A stretch of 6,533 nucleotides of DNA. Origin: an uncultured Porphyromonadaceae bacterium. Its GTDB lineage: Bacteria; Bacteroidota; Bacteroidia; Bacteroidales; Muribaculaceae. Positions 1 through 5,828 of the stretch are shown here, piece by piece; the first letter of the stretch is position 1, and every line of letters starts with the position of its first letter. The notes under the pieces were generated by a model. That model worked only from the letters and a program-made list of their open reading frames with translations. It was not told the origin of the DNA and searched no databases. The stretch covers positions 1 through 6,533 of the forward strand of contig URWH01000108.1 of NCBI GenBank assembly GCA_900551515.1. Direction: 5' to 3'. The translations under genes were made by a program, and so were the position numbers.

Positions 1-52
1 GAGCATCTGACTGTTAATCAGAGGGTCGTTGGTTCGAGTCCATCTTGAAGCG
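1..52 (+). tRNA. tRNA-Asn(GTT), 3' part, cut by window edge
   Basis: The 3' portion of a tRNA-Asn; the acceptor 5' strand and most of the D arm lie before the window. The anticodon stem pairs 6-10 with 18-22 around the loop CTGTTAA, whose bases 13-15 give anticodon GTT (Asn). The T loop TTCGAGT is at 33-39, closed by 28-32/40-44. The 3' acceptor strand is 45-51, and G52 is the discriminator base, as expected for Asn. The next bases are CA and not CCA, so CCA is presumably added after transcription. The T stem as read has one T-T mismatch (29 against 43), which is slightly unusual. A rho-independent terminator follows immediately. Confidence 0.92.
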
Positions 53-53
53 C

Positions 54-83
54 AAAAGCCTTTCCTTCGGGAGAGGCTTTTTT
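54..83 (+). terminator. Rho-independent terminator of the tRNA transcript
   Basis: A 12-base-pair stem (54-65 with 70-81, containing a single G-T wobble at 62/73) is closed by the very stable cUUCGg tetraloop at 66-69. It is followed by a T run ending at 83. It starts two bases after the tRNA discriminator base, so it should end the tRNA transcript and insulate the lipoprotein gene that begins at 140. Confidence 0.88.
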
Positions 84-139
84 GTGTCTGCGGCGGCTCC
101 GCGGCCGGCGCATGGCACAGAAGTCATAAAGATTTTGCT

Positions 140-1288
140 ATGAAACATTTCCATTTGTTAGTCAGAACGATAGTCTGCGGCTGCTTCGCCGCGTCGATCG
201 CCGCATGCGGCAATTCGTCGGCGCAGACGGCGGCACCGGCATCGGCAGCTGTCGATTCTACGGTGGCCGACAGCGCAAAGGCAGCCCCTGCCGAAAATGC
301 GCAGTCACTCACATTGGCTTTCACCGGCGACATCATGATGGGCACCACATTCCCCGACTCGGTCCACGGCTCATACCTGCCTCCCGACGACGGCCGCCAT
401 CTTTTTGACGATGCCGCCGAAGTGCTCCGCAGCGCCGACCTCACCATGGGCAATCTCGAGGGCACGATGCTCGACGGCCCCGGCAAACGCCGCCCGATGC
501 GCAACCCCAATACATATTATGTGTTCCGCATGCCGACATCCTACGTCGGCAATCTCACCGCCGCCGGTTTCGACTGCCTCGGCATGGCCAACAACCACGT
601 GAACGATTTCGGCGAGCCCGGCCGGCGCTCCACCATGACCACGCTCCGCGACGCGGCTCTGGCATATGTGGGGCTCAAAGGACGCTGCGAGACGGCCGTC
701 ATCGAGCGTAAAGGCTTGAAAATCGGGCTGACACAATTCGGACACGGTGGAGGCAATCTCGACGTGAACGACCTCGGCGAACTGCGGCGCGTCGTGGCCC
801 AGCTCCGCGACACGGCCGACTTGGTCATCGTGTCGTTTCACGGCGGTGCCGAGGGCAAAGATTGCACCCATGTGCCGCACGCGCCCGAGACCTTCCTCGG
901 CGAGCGGCGTGGCAACGTGGAGAGCTTCGCCCATGCCGCCATCGATGCGGGCGCCGACGTGGTGTTCGGCCACGGCCCGCATGTGCCTCGCGCTGCCGAG
1001 CTCTACAAAGACCGCATCATCTTCTATTCGCTCGGCAATTTCTGCACGCCCTATCGCGTGAGCATCACAGGTGTGTCGGGCTATGCGTCTGTCGCTGAGG
1101 TGACTGTCGGCGCCGACGGCCGTTTCCTCTCGGGCCGGATACACTCCTTCATCCAGCAGCGCGGCATCGGGCCGCGGGCCGATGCCACCAATGCCGCCGC
1201 CCGGCTCATCCGCCGTCTGTCGGCCGAGGACTTCCCCGGCTCGCCGCTCCGCATCAGCCCCGACGGCGCTCTGACCCCCGGTTCCTGA
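140..1288 (+). CDS. CapA family (PGA_cap) metallophosphatase-like lipoprotein
   Basis: A 382-residue protein of the CapA/PgsA (PGA_cap) family, related in fold to calcineurin-like metallophosphatases. Some members act in poly-gamma-glutamate or capsule synthesis, but the substrate here is unknown. Family motifs appear in order: FTGDIMMG (61-68, metal-binding Asp64), NLEG (105-108), MANNHVNDFG (149-158), HGG (234-236), FGHGPHV (276-282) and YSLGNF (296-301). The N-terminus is a lipoprotein signal with lipobox IAAC (Cys23), then an Ala/Ser-rich linker to about residue 55. No acidic residues follow the Cys, so a periplasm-facing anchor is likely (inference). The frame is open upstream into the tRNA and terminator, but ATG 140 is the first start after them and gives a proper signal peptide. 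No capB/capC-like gene adjoins it, so a role in polyglutamate synthesis is not supported by context. It converges on the ComM-like gene. Confidence 0.93.
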   Translation: MKHFHLLVRTIVCGCFAASIAACGNSSAQTAAPASAAVDSTVADSAKAAPAENAQSLTLAFTGDIMMGTTFPDSVHGSYLPPDDGRHLFDDAAEVLRSADLTMGNLEGTMLDGPGKRRPMRNPNTYYVFRMPTSYVGNLTAAGFDCLGMANNHVNDFGEPGRRSTMTTLRDAALAYVGLKGRCETAVIERKGLKIGLTQFGHGGGNLDVNDLGELRRVVAQLRDTADLVIVSFHGGAEGKDCTHVPHAPETFLGERRGNVESFAHAAIDAGADVVFGHGPHVPRAAELYKDRIIFYSLGNFCTPYRVSITGVSGYASVAEVTVGADGRFLSGRIHSFIQQRGIGPRADATNAAARLIRRLSAEDFPGSPLRISPDGALTPGS

Positions 1289-1389
1289 GCGGCCGCAGGC
1301 GGCGCGGCGCTTTGAGATGTAGGCTCTTAGTTGACGCCCGTTGATCGGTTGTCGGTCGAACCGGGCTGATGACAGGGGGGAACGGCGGT
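1289..1389. other. Convergent intergenic gap with a weak dyad
   Basis: This is the gap between the convergent CapA-like and ComM-like genes. An imperfect hairpin can be drawn (1336-1342 with 1359-1366, one bulged C, and a short inner stem around 1343-1357). Neither side has a T run, so it is not a convincing rho-independent terminator. Bases 1311-1330 resemble the end of the inverted-repeat element found at 5539-5828, with 16 of 20 matching by eye. Confidence 0.4.
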
Positions 1390-2949
1390 TCAGAAGGGGA
1401 GGGGGGAGGTGGCGGCGCCCCAGGAGGCGCGGTCGAGGTTGCGGTAGCTGACGGCTTCGCGGACGTGCTCGGGACGGATGTCGTGGGAGGCGGCGAGGTC
1501 GGCGATGGTGCGGGCCACTTTGAGGATGCGGTCGTAGGCTCGCGCCGACATGTCGAAGCGGGTCATCGTTTCGCGCAGGATGGCCATGGACTCGGCGTCG
1601 AGGCGGGCGTGGATGCCGAGCAGCCGCGAGTTCATCTGGGCGTTGCTGTGGATGCCGGGCTCGTTGGCGAAGCGTTGCTGCTGGATGGCTCGTGCGGCCA
1701 CGACTCGGCGGCGTATGGCTTCGCTCGGCTCGCCGGGCTGCGCCGAGGCGATGTCGTCGAAGGGCACGGGAAGGATCTCCACCTGCAGGTCGATGCGGTC
1801 GAGCAGCGGTCCGGAGATGCGGTTGAGATATTTGCGCACGGCACCGGGCGGGCACACGCATTGCTTGGTGGGGTGGTTGTAGTAGCCGCACGGACAGGGG
1901 TTCATGCTGGCTACGAGCATGAAGCCGGCGGGATATTCCACCGAGTATTTTGCGCGCGACACGCTTATCGTCCTGTCTTCCAGCGGCTGGCGCATCACTT
2001 CGAGCACGGGGCGGGAGAATTCGGGAAACTCGTCGAGAAAGAGTATGCCGTTGTGAGCCAGCGATATCTCGCCGGGCATGGGGTTGGCGCCGCCGCCCAC
2101 GAGGGCCACGGGCGATATGGTGTGGTGGGGCGAACGGAAGGGGCGCCGTGTCATCAGGCGCGACCCTCGCGGCAGCTTTCCGGCCACGGAGTGGATCTTC
2201 GTGGTTTCGAGGGCTTCCTGGAGCGACAGTGGCGGCAGTATGGATGGCAGTCGCTTGGCCATCATTGATTTACCGGCACCGGGAGGACCTACGAGAAGTA
2301 TGTTGTGGCCGCCGGCGCATGCCACCTCGAAGGCTCGTTTCACATTTTCCTGCCCTTTCACCTCGCTGAAGTCGAAGTCGAATCGGCCGGCTTCGGCGGC
2401 AAATTCGGCGCGGGTGTCGACGATGGTCTGTTCGATAGTGCCCTTGCCGCTAAGGAAGTCGATCACCTGAGTGATGTTGTCGGCGCCATAGACGGCCAGA
2501 CGGTTGACCACGGCGGCTTCGGTGGCGTTGGCCTTGGGCACTATCATGCCCTCGAAACCGAGGCTGCGTGCCAGTATCGACATCGGGAGTGCGCCGCGGA
2601 TAGGCATCAGCGAGCCGTCGAGCGAGAGCTCGCCCATGATCATGAATCGGCCGAGGGTGTCGGCGGGTATCTTTCCGGCGGCGGCGAGGATGCCGATGGC
2701 TATGGGCAGATCGTAGGCCGCGCCTTCCTTCTTCACATCGGCCGGAGCCAGGTTGATGACGAAATGGCGCTTGGGGAAGCCGATCCCCGACTGGCGCAGG
2801 GCCGCCACGACACGCTGATAGCTCTCCTTGACGGCGGTGTCGGGGAGCCCCACGAGATGAAATGCAATGCCTGTCGAGGCATCGACTTCAATGGTCACTT
2901 TGATGGCGTCAATGCCTTGCACGGCGGCGCCATAGATTTTGACTAACAT
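1390..2949 (-). CDS. comM: YifB/ComM family Mg-chelatase-like AAA+ ATPase
   Basis: A complete 519-residue member of the YifB/ComM family, close to the usual length of about 500. Characterised ComM is a hexameric DNA helicase that promotes branch migration when incoming single-stranded DNA is integrated during natural transformation; the family is also widespread in bacteria not known to be competent. The N-terminal ChlI-like domain covers roughly residues 20-140. The Mg_chelatase AAA+ core follows, with Walker A GPPGAGKS (221-228), Walker B ILFLDE (302-307), the sensor region SMNPCPCG (348-355) and LLDRID (382-387). The last 100 or so residues form the Mg_chelatase_C domain, with SARAYDRILKVARTIADL (468-485) holding the sensor-2 type arginines. 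Four cysteines (352, 354, 364, 366) form the family's CPC...CVC cluster. ATG at 2949 has no Shine-Dalgarno, as is normal in Bacteroidetes. The lipoprotein gene ends 46 bases upstream on the same strand, so co-transcription is likely. The role in DNA uptake here is inferred from the family. Confidence 0.97.
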   Translation of the reverse strand: MLVKIYGAAVQGIDAIKVTIEVDASTGIAFHLVGLPDTAVKESYQRVVAALRQSGIGFPKRHFVINLAPADVKKEGAAYDLPIAIGILAAAGKIPADTLGRFMIMGELSLDGSLMPIRGALPMSILARSLGFEGMIVPKANATEAAVVNRLAVYGADNITQVIDFLSGKGTIEQTIVDTRAEFAAEAGRFDFDFSEVKGQENVKRAFEVACAGGHNILLVGPPGAGKSMMAKRLPSILPPLSLQEALETTKIHSVAGKLPRGSRLMTRRPFRSPHHTISPVALVGGGANPMPGEISLAHNGILFLDEFPEFSRPVLEVMRQPLEDRTISVSRAKYSVEYPAGFMLVASMNPCPCGYYNHPTKQCVCPPGAVRKYLNRISGPLLDRIDLQVEILPVPFDDIASAQPGEPSEAIRRRVVAARAIQQQRFANEPGIHSNAQMNSRLLGIHARLDAESMAILRETMTRFDMSARAYDRILKVARTIADLAASHDIRPEHVREAVSYRNLDRASWGAATSPLPF

Positions 2950-2995
2950 GCTGTTGGCGGTTTGTGAGTTGACGGGCTGGTTGATAGGTGTGCGG

Positions 2996-4015
2996 CTATT
3001 TGAGAACCGATTCGACGGCCTTGCGGGCTTTGGCCACCGATGATCCGCGGTAGATGGCGCGTCCGGTGGAGTCGGCGGTTATGAAATAGGGGAGGCGGGG
3101 TATGGCGAGCCTGCGGATGGGCGTTCCGGCGGTGCCCCCGGGCACCCATGTCTGCGTCCACATGGTGGAGTCGCGCCGGATGCTCTGGCGCCATGCGGCC
3201 GAGTCGGGCGCTGTCGAAATCTCGACGGCGGCGAAGCGTGATTTGTCGTAATGTCCTGTGAGATAGCGCAGCTGCGAGGCTATGGAGTCGCGTGAGCCGC
3301 CTTCGGTGTCGATGAAGCAGAGCAGCGTGGCGCTGTGGCGCATCGGATTGACGGTTACTATCGAGTCGCTGCGCTCGTAGAGCTTGAGCATGGGCACCGG
3401 GCTGTTTTTCATGGCCGACAGGCGCGAGCTTATGACCATGTCGAAGCCTTGGGCCACCTCGACCGGACGGGCTTCGGGGGAGAGCAGCGAGAAGAGCGAG
3501 TCGGCTTTCGCCTCATAACCTTCGCTGGTGTAGAATGTTGAGAGGATGGCCAGAGCGTGGAGCTGATCTTTGTTAGCGCCCACATATTTCTCAACGGCGC
3601 GGTTGATGGCGGCGGTGTTGCGGTTGCGCAGGATGGTGGTGTTTTCTTTGATCCACTTAGCGATGGCTTCCGAATCGGCGTTGCCTTTCACCTCGGCGGC
3701 ATAGGGGTCGTTGATGTCGGCAGTGATGGTGATATGGTCGCCGTTGCGCACGATGACGGTGGCCAGGCGATGGTTGTCGGGCGACACGCTGATCAGTGCG
3801 AGGGTGGCCGAAGGCGACGACGCGGAGAAGGCGAAATGGCCGTCGGTGGCCGGCATGGTGATGCTTTTGAGGCCGCCGTTGGCAAAGTAGGTGAGCGTGA
3901 CATTCTGCGAAGCTATGCCTCTGACGGTGCCTTCGATGACGAAATTGTCATCGCCGGAACAGCTCTGCAGCAGAAGGGCGAGCAGGGCGATGAGAGTGGT
4001 TATGTGACGTTTCAA
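2996..4015 (-). CDS. DUF4369 lipoprotein with CxxC-less thioredoxin-like C-terminus
   Basis: A lipoprotein of 339 residues from the chosen TTG at 4015. The N-terminus MKRHITTLIALLALLLQSC is a typical signal peptide with lipobox LQSC (Cys19). Residues 24 to about 112 fit the Bacteroidetes DUF4369 domain (FVIEGTVRG at 25-33, then alternating beta strands). A helical middle part follows. The last 120 or so residues read as a thioredoxin-like fold, with a strand ATLLCFIDTEGG and a cis-Pro-like turn RLPYFITADSTG. The site where TlpA/ResA-type proteins have CxxC reads TEGGSRDS, so disulfide chemistry is not expected. The sequence SGDDN after the lipid Cys resembles the acidic surface-export signals of Bacteroidetes lipoproteins, so surface display is possible. 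The frame is open to a TTG at 4048, but that codon lies inside the likely -7 promoter box; no in-frame ATG exists between. Function is unknown; it heads a likely two-gene operon with the ComM-like gene. Confidence 0.88.
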   Translation of the reverse strand: MKRHITTLIALLALLLQSCSGDDNFVIEGTVRGIASQNVTLTYFANGGLKSITMPATDGHFAFSASSPSATLALISVSPDNHRLATVIVRNGDHITITADINDPYAAEVKGNADSEAIAKWIKENTTILRNRNTAAINRAVEKYVGANKDQLHALAILSTFYTSEGYEAKADSLFSLLSPEARPVEVAQGFDMVISSRLSAMKNSPVPMLKLYERSDSIVTVNPMRHSATLLCFIDTEGGSRDSIASQLRYLTGHYDKSRFAAVEISTAPDSAAWRQSIRRDSTMWTQTWVPGGTAGTPIRRLAIPRLPYFITADSTGRAIYRGSSVAKARKAVESVLK

Positions 4016-4045
4016 TGCGATGCTTGTTTTGGGTGTTGAATGTCG

Positions 4046-4077
4046 CAAAGTTAGTCAACAGTGGCCATTTAAGCAAG
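4046..4077 (-). promoter_or_regulatory. Bacteroidetes-type promoter of the DUF4369 lipoprotein gene
   Basis: Read on the minus strand, CTTG (4077-4074) is followed after 20 bases by TAACTTTG (4053-4046), an exact match to the Bacteroidetes -7 consensus TAnnTTTG, with the -33 TTG at a usual distance. Transcription would begin near 4040. This leaves a leader of roughly 25 bases before TTG 4015 and places TTG 4048 outside the mRNA. The spacing was counted by hand; the start site is inferred. Confidence 0.65.
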
Positions 4078-4114
4078 AAAATATATCGAAAGGGCATTAA
4101 AAATCAGAGCTGCT

Positions 4115-4148
4115 GTTGCCGAAATTCAGAAGCTTGTGTGTAACTTTG
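4115..4148 (+). promoter_or_regulatory. Bacteroidetes-type promoter of the phospholipase A gene
   Basis: TAACTTTG at 4141-4148 is an exact TAnnTTTG -7 box, and GTTG at 4115-4118 lies 22 bases upstream as a slightly distant -33 element. The box ends only four bases before the GTG start at 4153. The expected transcription start therefore falls on or next to the start codon, suggesting a leaderless message. The core TAACTTTGCGAC is identical to that of the divergent promoter. Confidence 0.55.
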
Positions 4149-4152
4149 CGAC

Positions 4153-4998
4153 GTGAAACGCCTGTTGATTCATCTGATGTTTTTTCTGACCGCTGCGTGC
4201 TCAGGCATGACAGCGCATGCTCAGATTGTAGCGGAGGGTGGTGTGAAATACAACACCGACAGCCTCCGGCGTGAATTCGACAACCAGCCCTATTTCGGTC
4301 TTTACAAAGACAACTATTTCACATTCGGCGTCCCCGTGGGATATAAGCCCACGCGCGAGAACTGCGATGTGAAATTCCAGGTGTCAATAGCCCAGCGCCT
4401 TACCAGGAGCACGCTGCCTTGGAACACCTATCTTTTTCTGTTCTATACGCAAAAAGTGTTCTGGAACGTGCTCGAAAATTCGATGCCGATGACCGACCTC
4501 AACTTCAACCCGGGCATCGGTCTGGTGAAGCCGCTATTCGTCAAGAACCGTTTCATCGGCAAGCTGATGCTGCTGCTCGAGCATGAGAGCAACGGGCGCG
4601 ACGGCGTGCAGTCGCGTTCGTGGAACAAAGTGAGCGTAGGCGCCAACATCATGATCGACCCCAACTTCATTGTCCACGGAAAATTCTGGATACCGATAGT
4701 CGACGGCATGTACAATAAAGACATCCTCGACTATAGCGGCATCTATCAGGTCGGCACCTCGTTTTTCACCGCCGACCGCCGCTTCGGCGCCTCGGTCACG
4801 CTGGTGAAACGCCGCGGATGGTCGCTCAACTACAACACGATCGTCGAGCTCAACTACCGTCTGTTCCGCCGCGACAATCAGTTTCTCTTCCTGCAATACT
4901 ACAACGGCTACGGCGAAGGGATGCTCGACTACAACAAGTATCACTCGATGTTGCGTGTGGGCATAGTGATAAAGCCCCGCATCTTCAGTGACTACTGA
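4153..4998 (+). CDS. pldA: Outer membrane phospholipase A (OMPLA/PldA family)
   Basis: A 281-residue outer membrane phospholipase A1, a 12-stranded beta-barrel that hydrolyses acyl ester bonds of phospholipids in the outer leaflet as a calcium-dependent dimer (family knowledge from E. coli PldA). The diagnostic motif is intact: HESNGRDGVQSRSWN at 144-158 carries catalytic His144, Ser146 and Asn158 and the calcium-ligand serine Ser154, with the same spacing as E. coli His142, Ser144, Asn156 and Ser152. The stretch ENSMPMTDLNFNP (108-120) corresponds to the SSPFRETNYEP region, so Ser110 may match the other calcium-site serine, Ser106. The end QYYNGYGEGMLDYN (248-261) is also typical of the family. 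The signal peptide ends at about AHA-Q24; a Cys at 16 sits in a poor lipobox (TAAC) and is probably not lipidated. The start is GTG; the next in-frame Met (4177) would lose the basic N-terminus. The gene is transcribed divergently from the DUF4369 lipoprotein gene. Confidence 0.93.
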   Translation: MKRLLIHLMFFLTAACSGMTAHAQIVAEGGVKYNTDSLRREFDNQPYFGLYKDNYFTFGVPVGYKPTRENCDVKFQVSIAQRLTRSTLPWNTYLFLFYTQKVFWNVLENSMPMTDLNFNPGIGLVKPLFVKNRFIGKLMLLLEHESNGRDGVQSRSWNKVSVGANIMIDPNFIVHGKFWIPIVDGMYNKDILDYSGIYQVGTSFFTADRRFGASVTLVKRRGWSLNYNTIVELNYRLFRRDNQFLFLQYYNGYGEGMLDYNKYHSMLRVGIVIKPRIFSDY

Positions 4999-5022
4999 TG
5001 CGACGGCGGGGGATGTGCGGCG

Positions 5023-5523
5023 TTATGCCGCAAGTACCTGCATTACAATCATGAAAGGCAACGACAGCAGGCCGAGGGTGATGGCGATGATGAGCCACAG
5101 TTCGGTGCGGTCGGAAGCTTTTTGTGCGCCCTTGAAATCGCCCGAATTGTAGAGCGACGACACGCGCACCGAATAGATCAGCGCCACGATGGCGGGGATC
5201 ATGCAGCAGCATATTATGGCCGCGATGCACCACCCCAGATAAGTGGGCGGCATCGGCGGTATCTCGCTGTCGGTCAGCGGTTGCCTGTCGACGGGCGATG
5301 GCACGGGCGGCATGAAGGCTGCGCCGGCAGGCATCGGCTGAGTCACCGGCGGCTTCCTGTCCCACCCGAAAGCCTCGGCCAGCTCCGGGAGGGAGCCGGC
5401 CGGGACCCATGTGGGGAGCCCGTCGCGCCATACGAGCGTTTCGGGTGTGACCGGGTGGTTCACCACTTCGTCCAATGGCAGCGGGCCGATTTTACGGTTG
5501 TCTATTGCTATCCAGTAATCCAT
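5023..5523 (-). CDS. GYF_2-CD225 (IFITM-like) small membrane protein
   Basis: A 166-residue membrane protein. Residues 3 to about 50 form a GYF_2 domain (DUF4339), seen in MDYWIAIDNRKIGPLPLDEV and WRDGLPTWVPAGSLPEL. A Pro-rich linker (58-93) leads to a CD225/dispanin domain (94-165), with two membrane segments (about 96-118 and 142-164) joined by a loop reading YSVRVSSLYNSGDFKGAQKASD, the family hallmark. Four Cys (99, 105, 106, 107) sit in the first hydrophobic segment; eukaryotic IFITM proteins have palmitoylated Cys nearby, but whether this applies here is unknown. GYF_2 domains are thought to bind peptides, and bacterial members of this architecture have no settled function. It converges with pldA, 24 bases apart. 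Its ATG lies 15 bases from the inverted-repeat element, beyond which is the co-directional acyl-CoA dehydrogenase gene, so its leader is largely element DNA. Confidence 0.93.
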   Translation of the reverse strand: MDYWIAIDNRKIGPLPLDEVVNHPVTPETLVWRDGLPTWVPAGSLPELAEAFGWDRKPPVTQPMPAGAAFMPPVPSPVDRQPLTDSEIPPMPPTYLGWCIAAIICCCMIPAIVALIYSVRVSSLYNSGDFKGAQKASDRTELWLIIAITLGLLSLPFMIVMQVLAA

Positions 5524-5538
5524 GAGGATAAGCGTTGT

Positions 5539-5574
5539 TTAGAGCCTATTCCACAAAATTTGTTAACGTCAGGG
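5539..5574 (+). repeat. Left terminal inverted repeat
   Basis: This repeat begins TTAGAGCCTATTCC and ends AACGTCAGGG. It matches the reverse complement of 5793-5828 at 35 of 36 positions; the one difference is T5549 against G5818, which would still pair as G-U in RNA. It includes the palindrome GTTAAC. Confidence 0.93.
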
Positions 5575-5792
5575 TCGCAGCAGTGCCAAAGATGATGTGC
5601 TGATGCGATACTCGTTGTTTCTGACATATTTTCTTGTCGTGAATGCATTAACAGATTTTTGGAATTAGCTCCATTTAATATTATTATTTTTTACTGACCG
5701 GCGTCTTTCCGGCGACTTTCTTCGAGTCTCATCAGTCACGATGCCCGCATCGTTCCTTCTTCAACTCAAGAAATTCACTCGAAAATACGCCG

Positions 5793-5828
5793 CCCTGACG
5801 TTAACAAATTTTGTGGAGTAGGCTCTAA
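5793..5828 (-). repeat. Right terminal inverted repeat
   Basis: This is the inverted partner of 5539-5574. Its outer end overlaps the stop codon of the acyl-CoA dehydrogenase gene (TAG, minus strand 5827-5825): the G of the stop is the first base of GAGCC at the element's end. Confidence 0.93.

Larger units (their letters stand above)
5539..5828. mobile_element. MITE-like 290-bp element with terminal inverted repeats
   Basis: Two near-perfect 36-base inverted repeats enclose 218 bases with no convincing gene. The interior is clearly more AT-rich than its neighbours, especially around 5640-5695. The inner part contains an 11-base tandem repeat (5698-5708 and 5709-5719, one difference) and a dyad CGATGC-CC-GCATCG (5739-5752). 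The size and ends suit a non-autonomous transposable element. The outermost base pairs read TTA/TAA, so a TA dinucleotide stands at both edges and could be a target duplication, as with IS630/Tc1-like or some IS5-like elements; the family cannot be fixed from sequence alone. A long hairpin RNA or an intergenic repeat with another origin is the alternative. Confidence 0.75.

Noticed and set aside
29..139. N-terminal extension of the CapA-like protein to a start at 29
   Set aside because: It would begin inside the tRNA and run through its terminator; ATG 140 gives a correct lipoprotein signal peptide.
371..1891. A 506-codon open frame on the minus strand across the CapA-like and ComM-like genes
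   Set aside because: It overlaps two clearly recognised genes, its product is an Arg/Pro/His-rich low-complexity string without motifs, and open shadow frames are expected in GC-rich DNA.
1369..2268. A 299-codon open frame on the plus strand opposite the ComM-like gene
   Set aside because: It is Gly/Ala/His-rich with no family motif and lies wholly within the antisense of a full-length, motif-complete gene.
5016..5032. Hairpin TGCGGC-GTTAT-GCCGCA at the end of the GYF/CD225 gene
   Set aside because: The stem is perfect but only six pairs, and no T run follows on either strand, so I do not call it a terminator.
5587..5594. CATCTTTG on the minus strand as a -7 box for the GYF/CD225 gene
   Set aside because: One mismatch to TAnnTTTG and no TTG at a suitable distance upstream.
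5122..5595. A 157-codon open frame on the plus strand opposite the GYF/CD225 gene
   Set aside because: Antisense shadow of a recognised gene; it also runs into the inverted repeat.
5603..5668. A 21-codon hydrophobic frame on the plus strand inside the element
   Set aside because: No recognisable start signal or homology; the length is within chance for AT-rich sequence.
5665..5739. A 24-codon Arg/Lys-rich frame on the minus strand inside the element, starting GTG
   Set aside because: Too short, no initiation signal, and it overlaps the tandem repeat; it may be a fossil of a longer frame, but this cannot be shown here.
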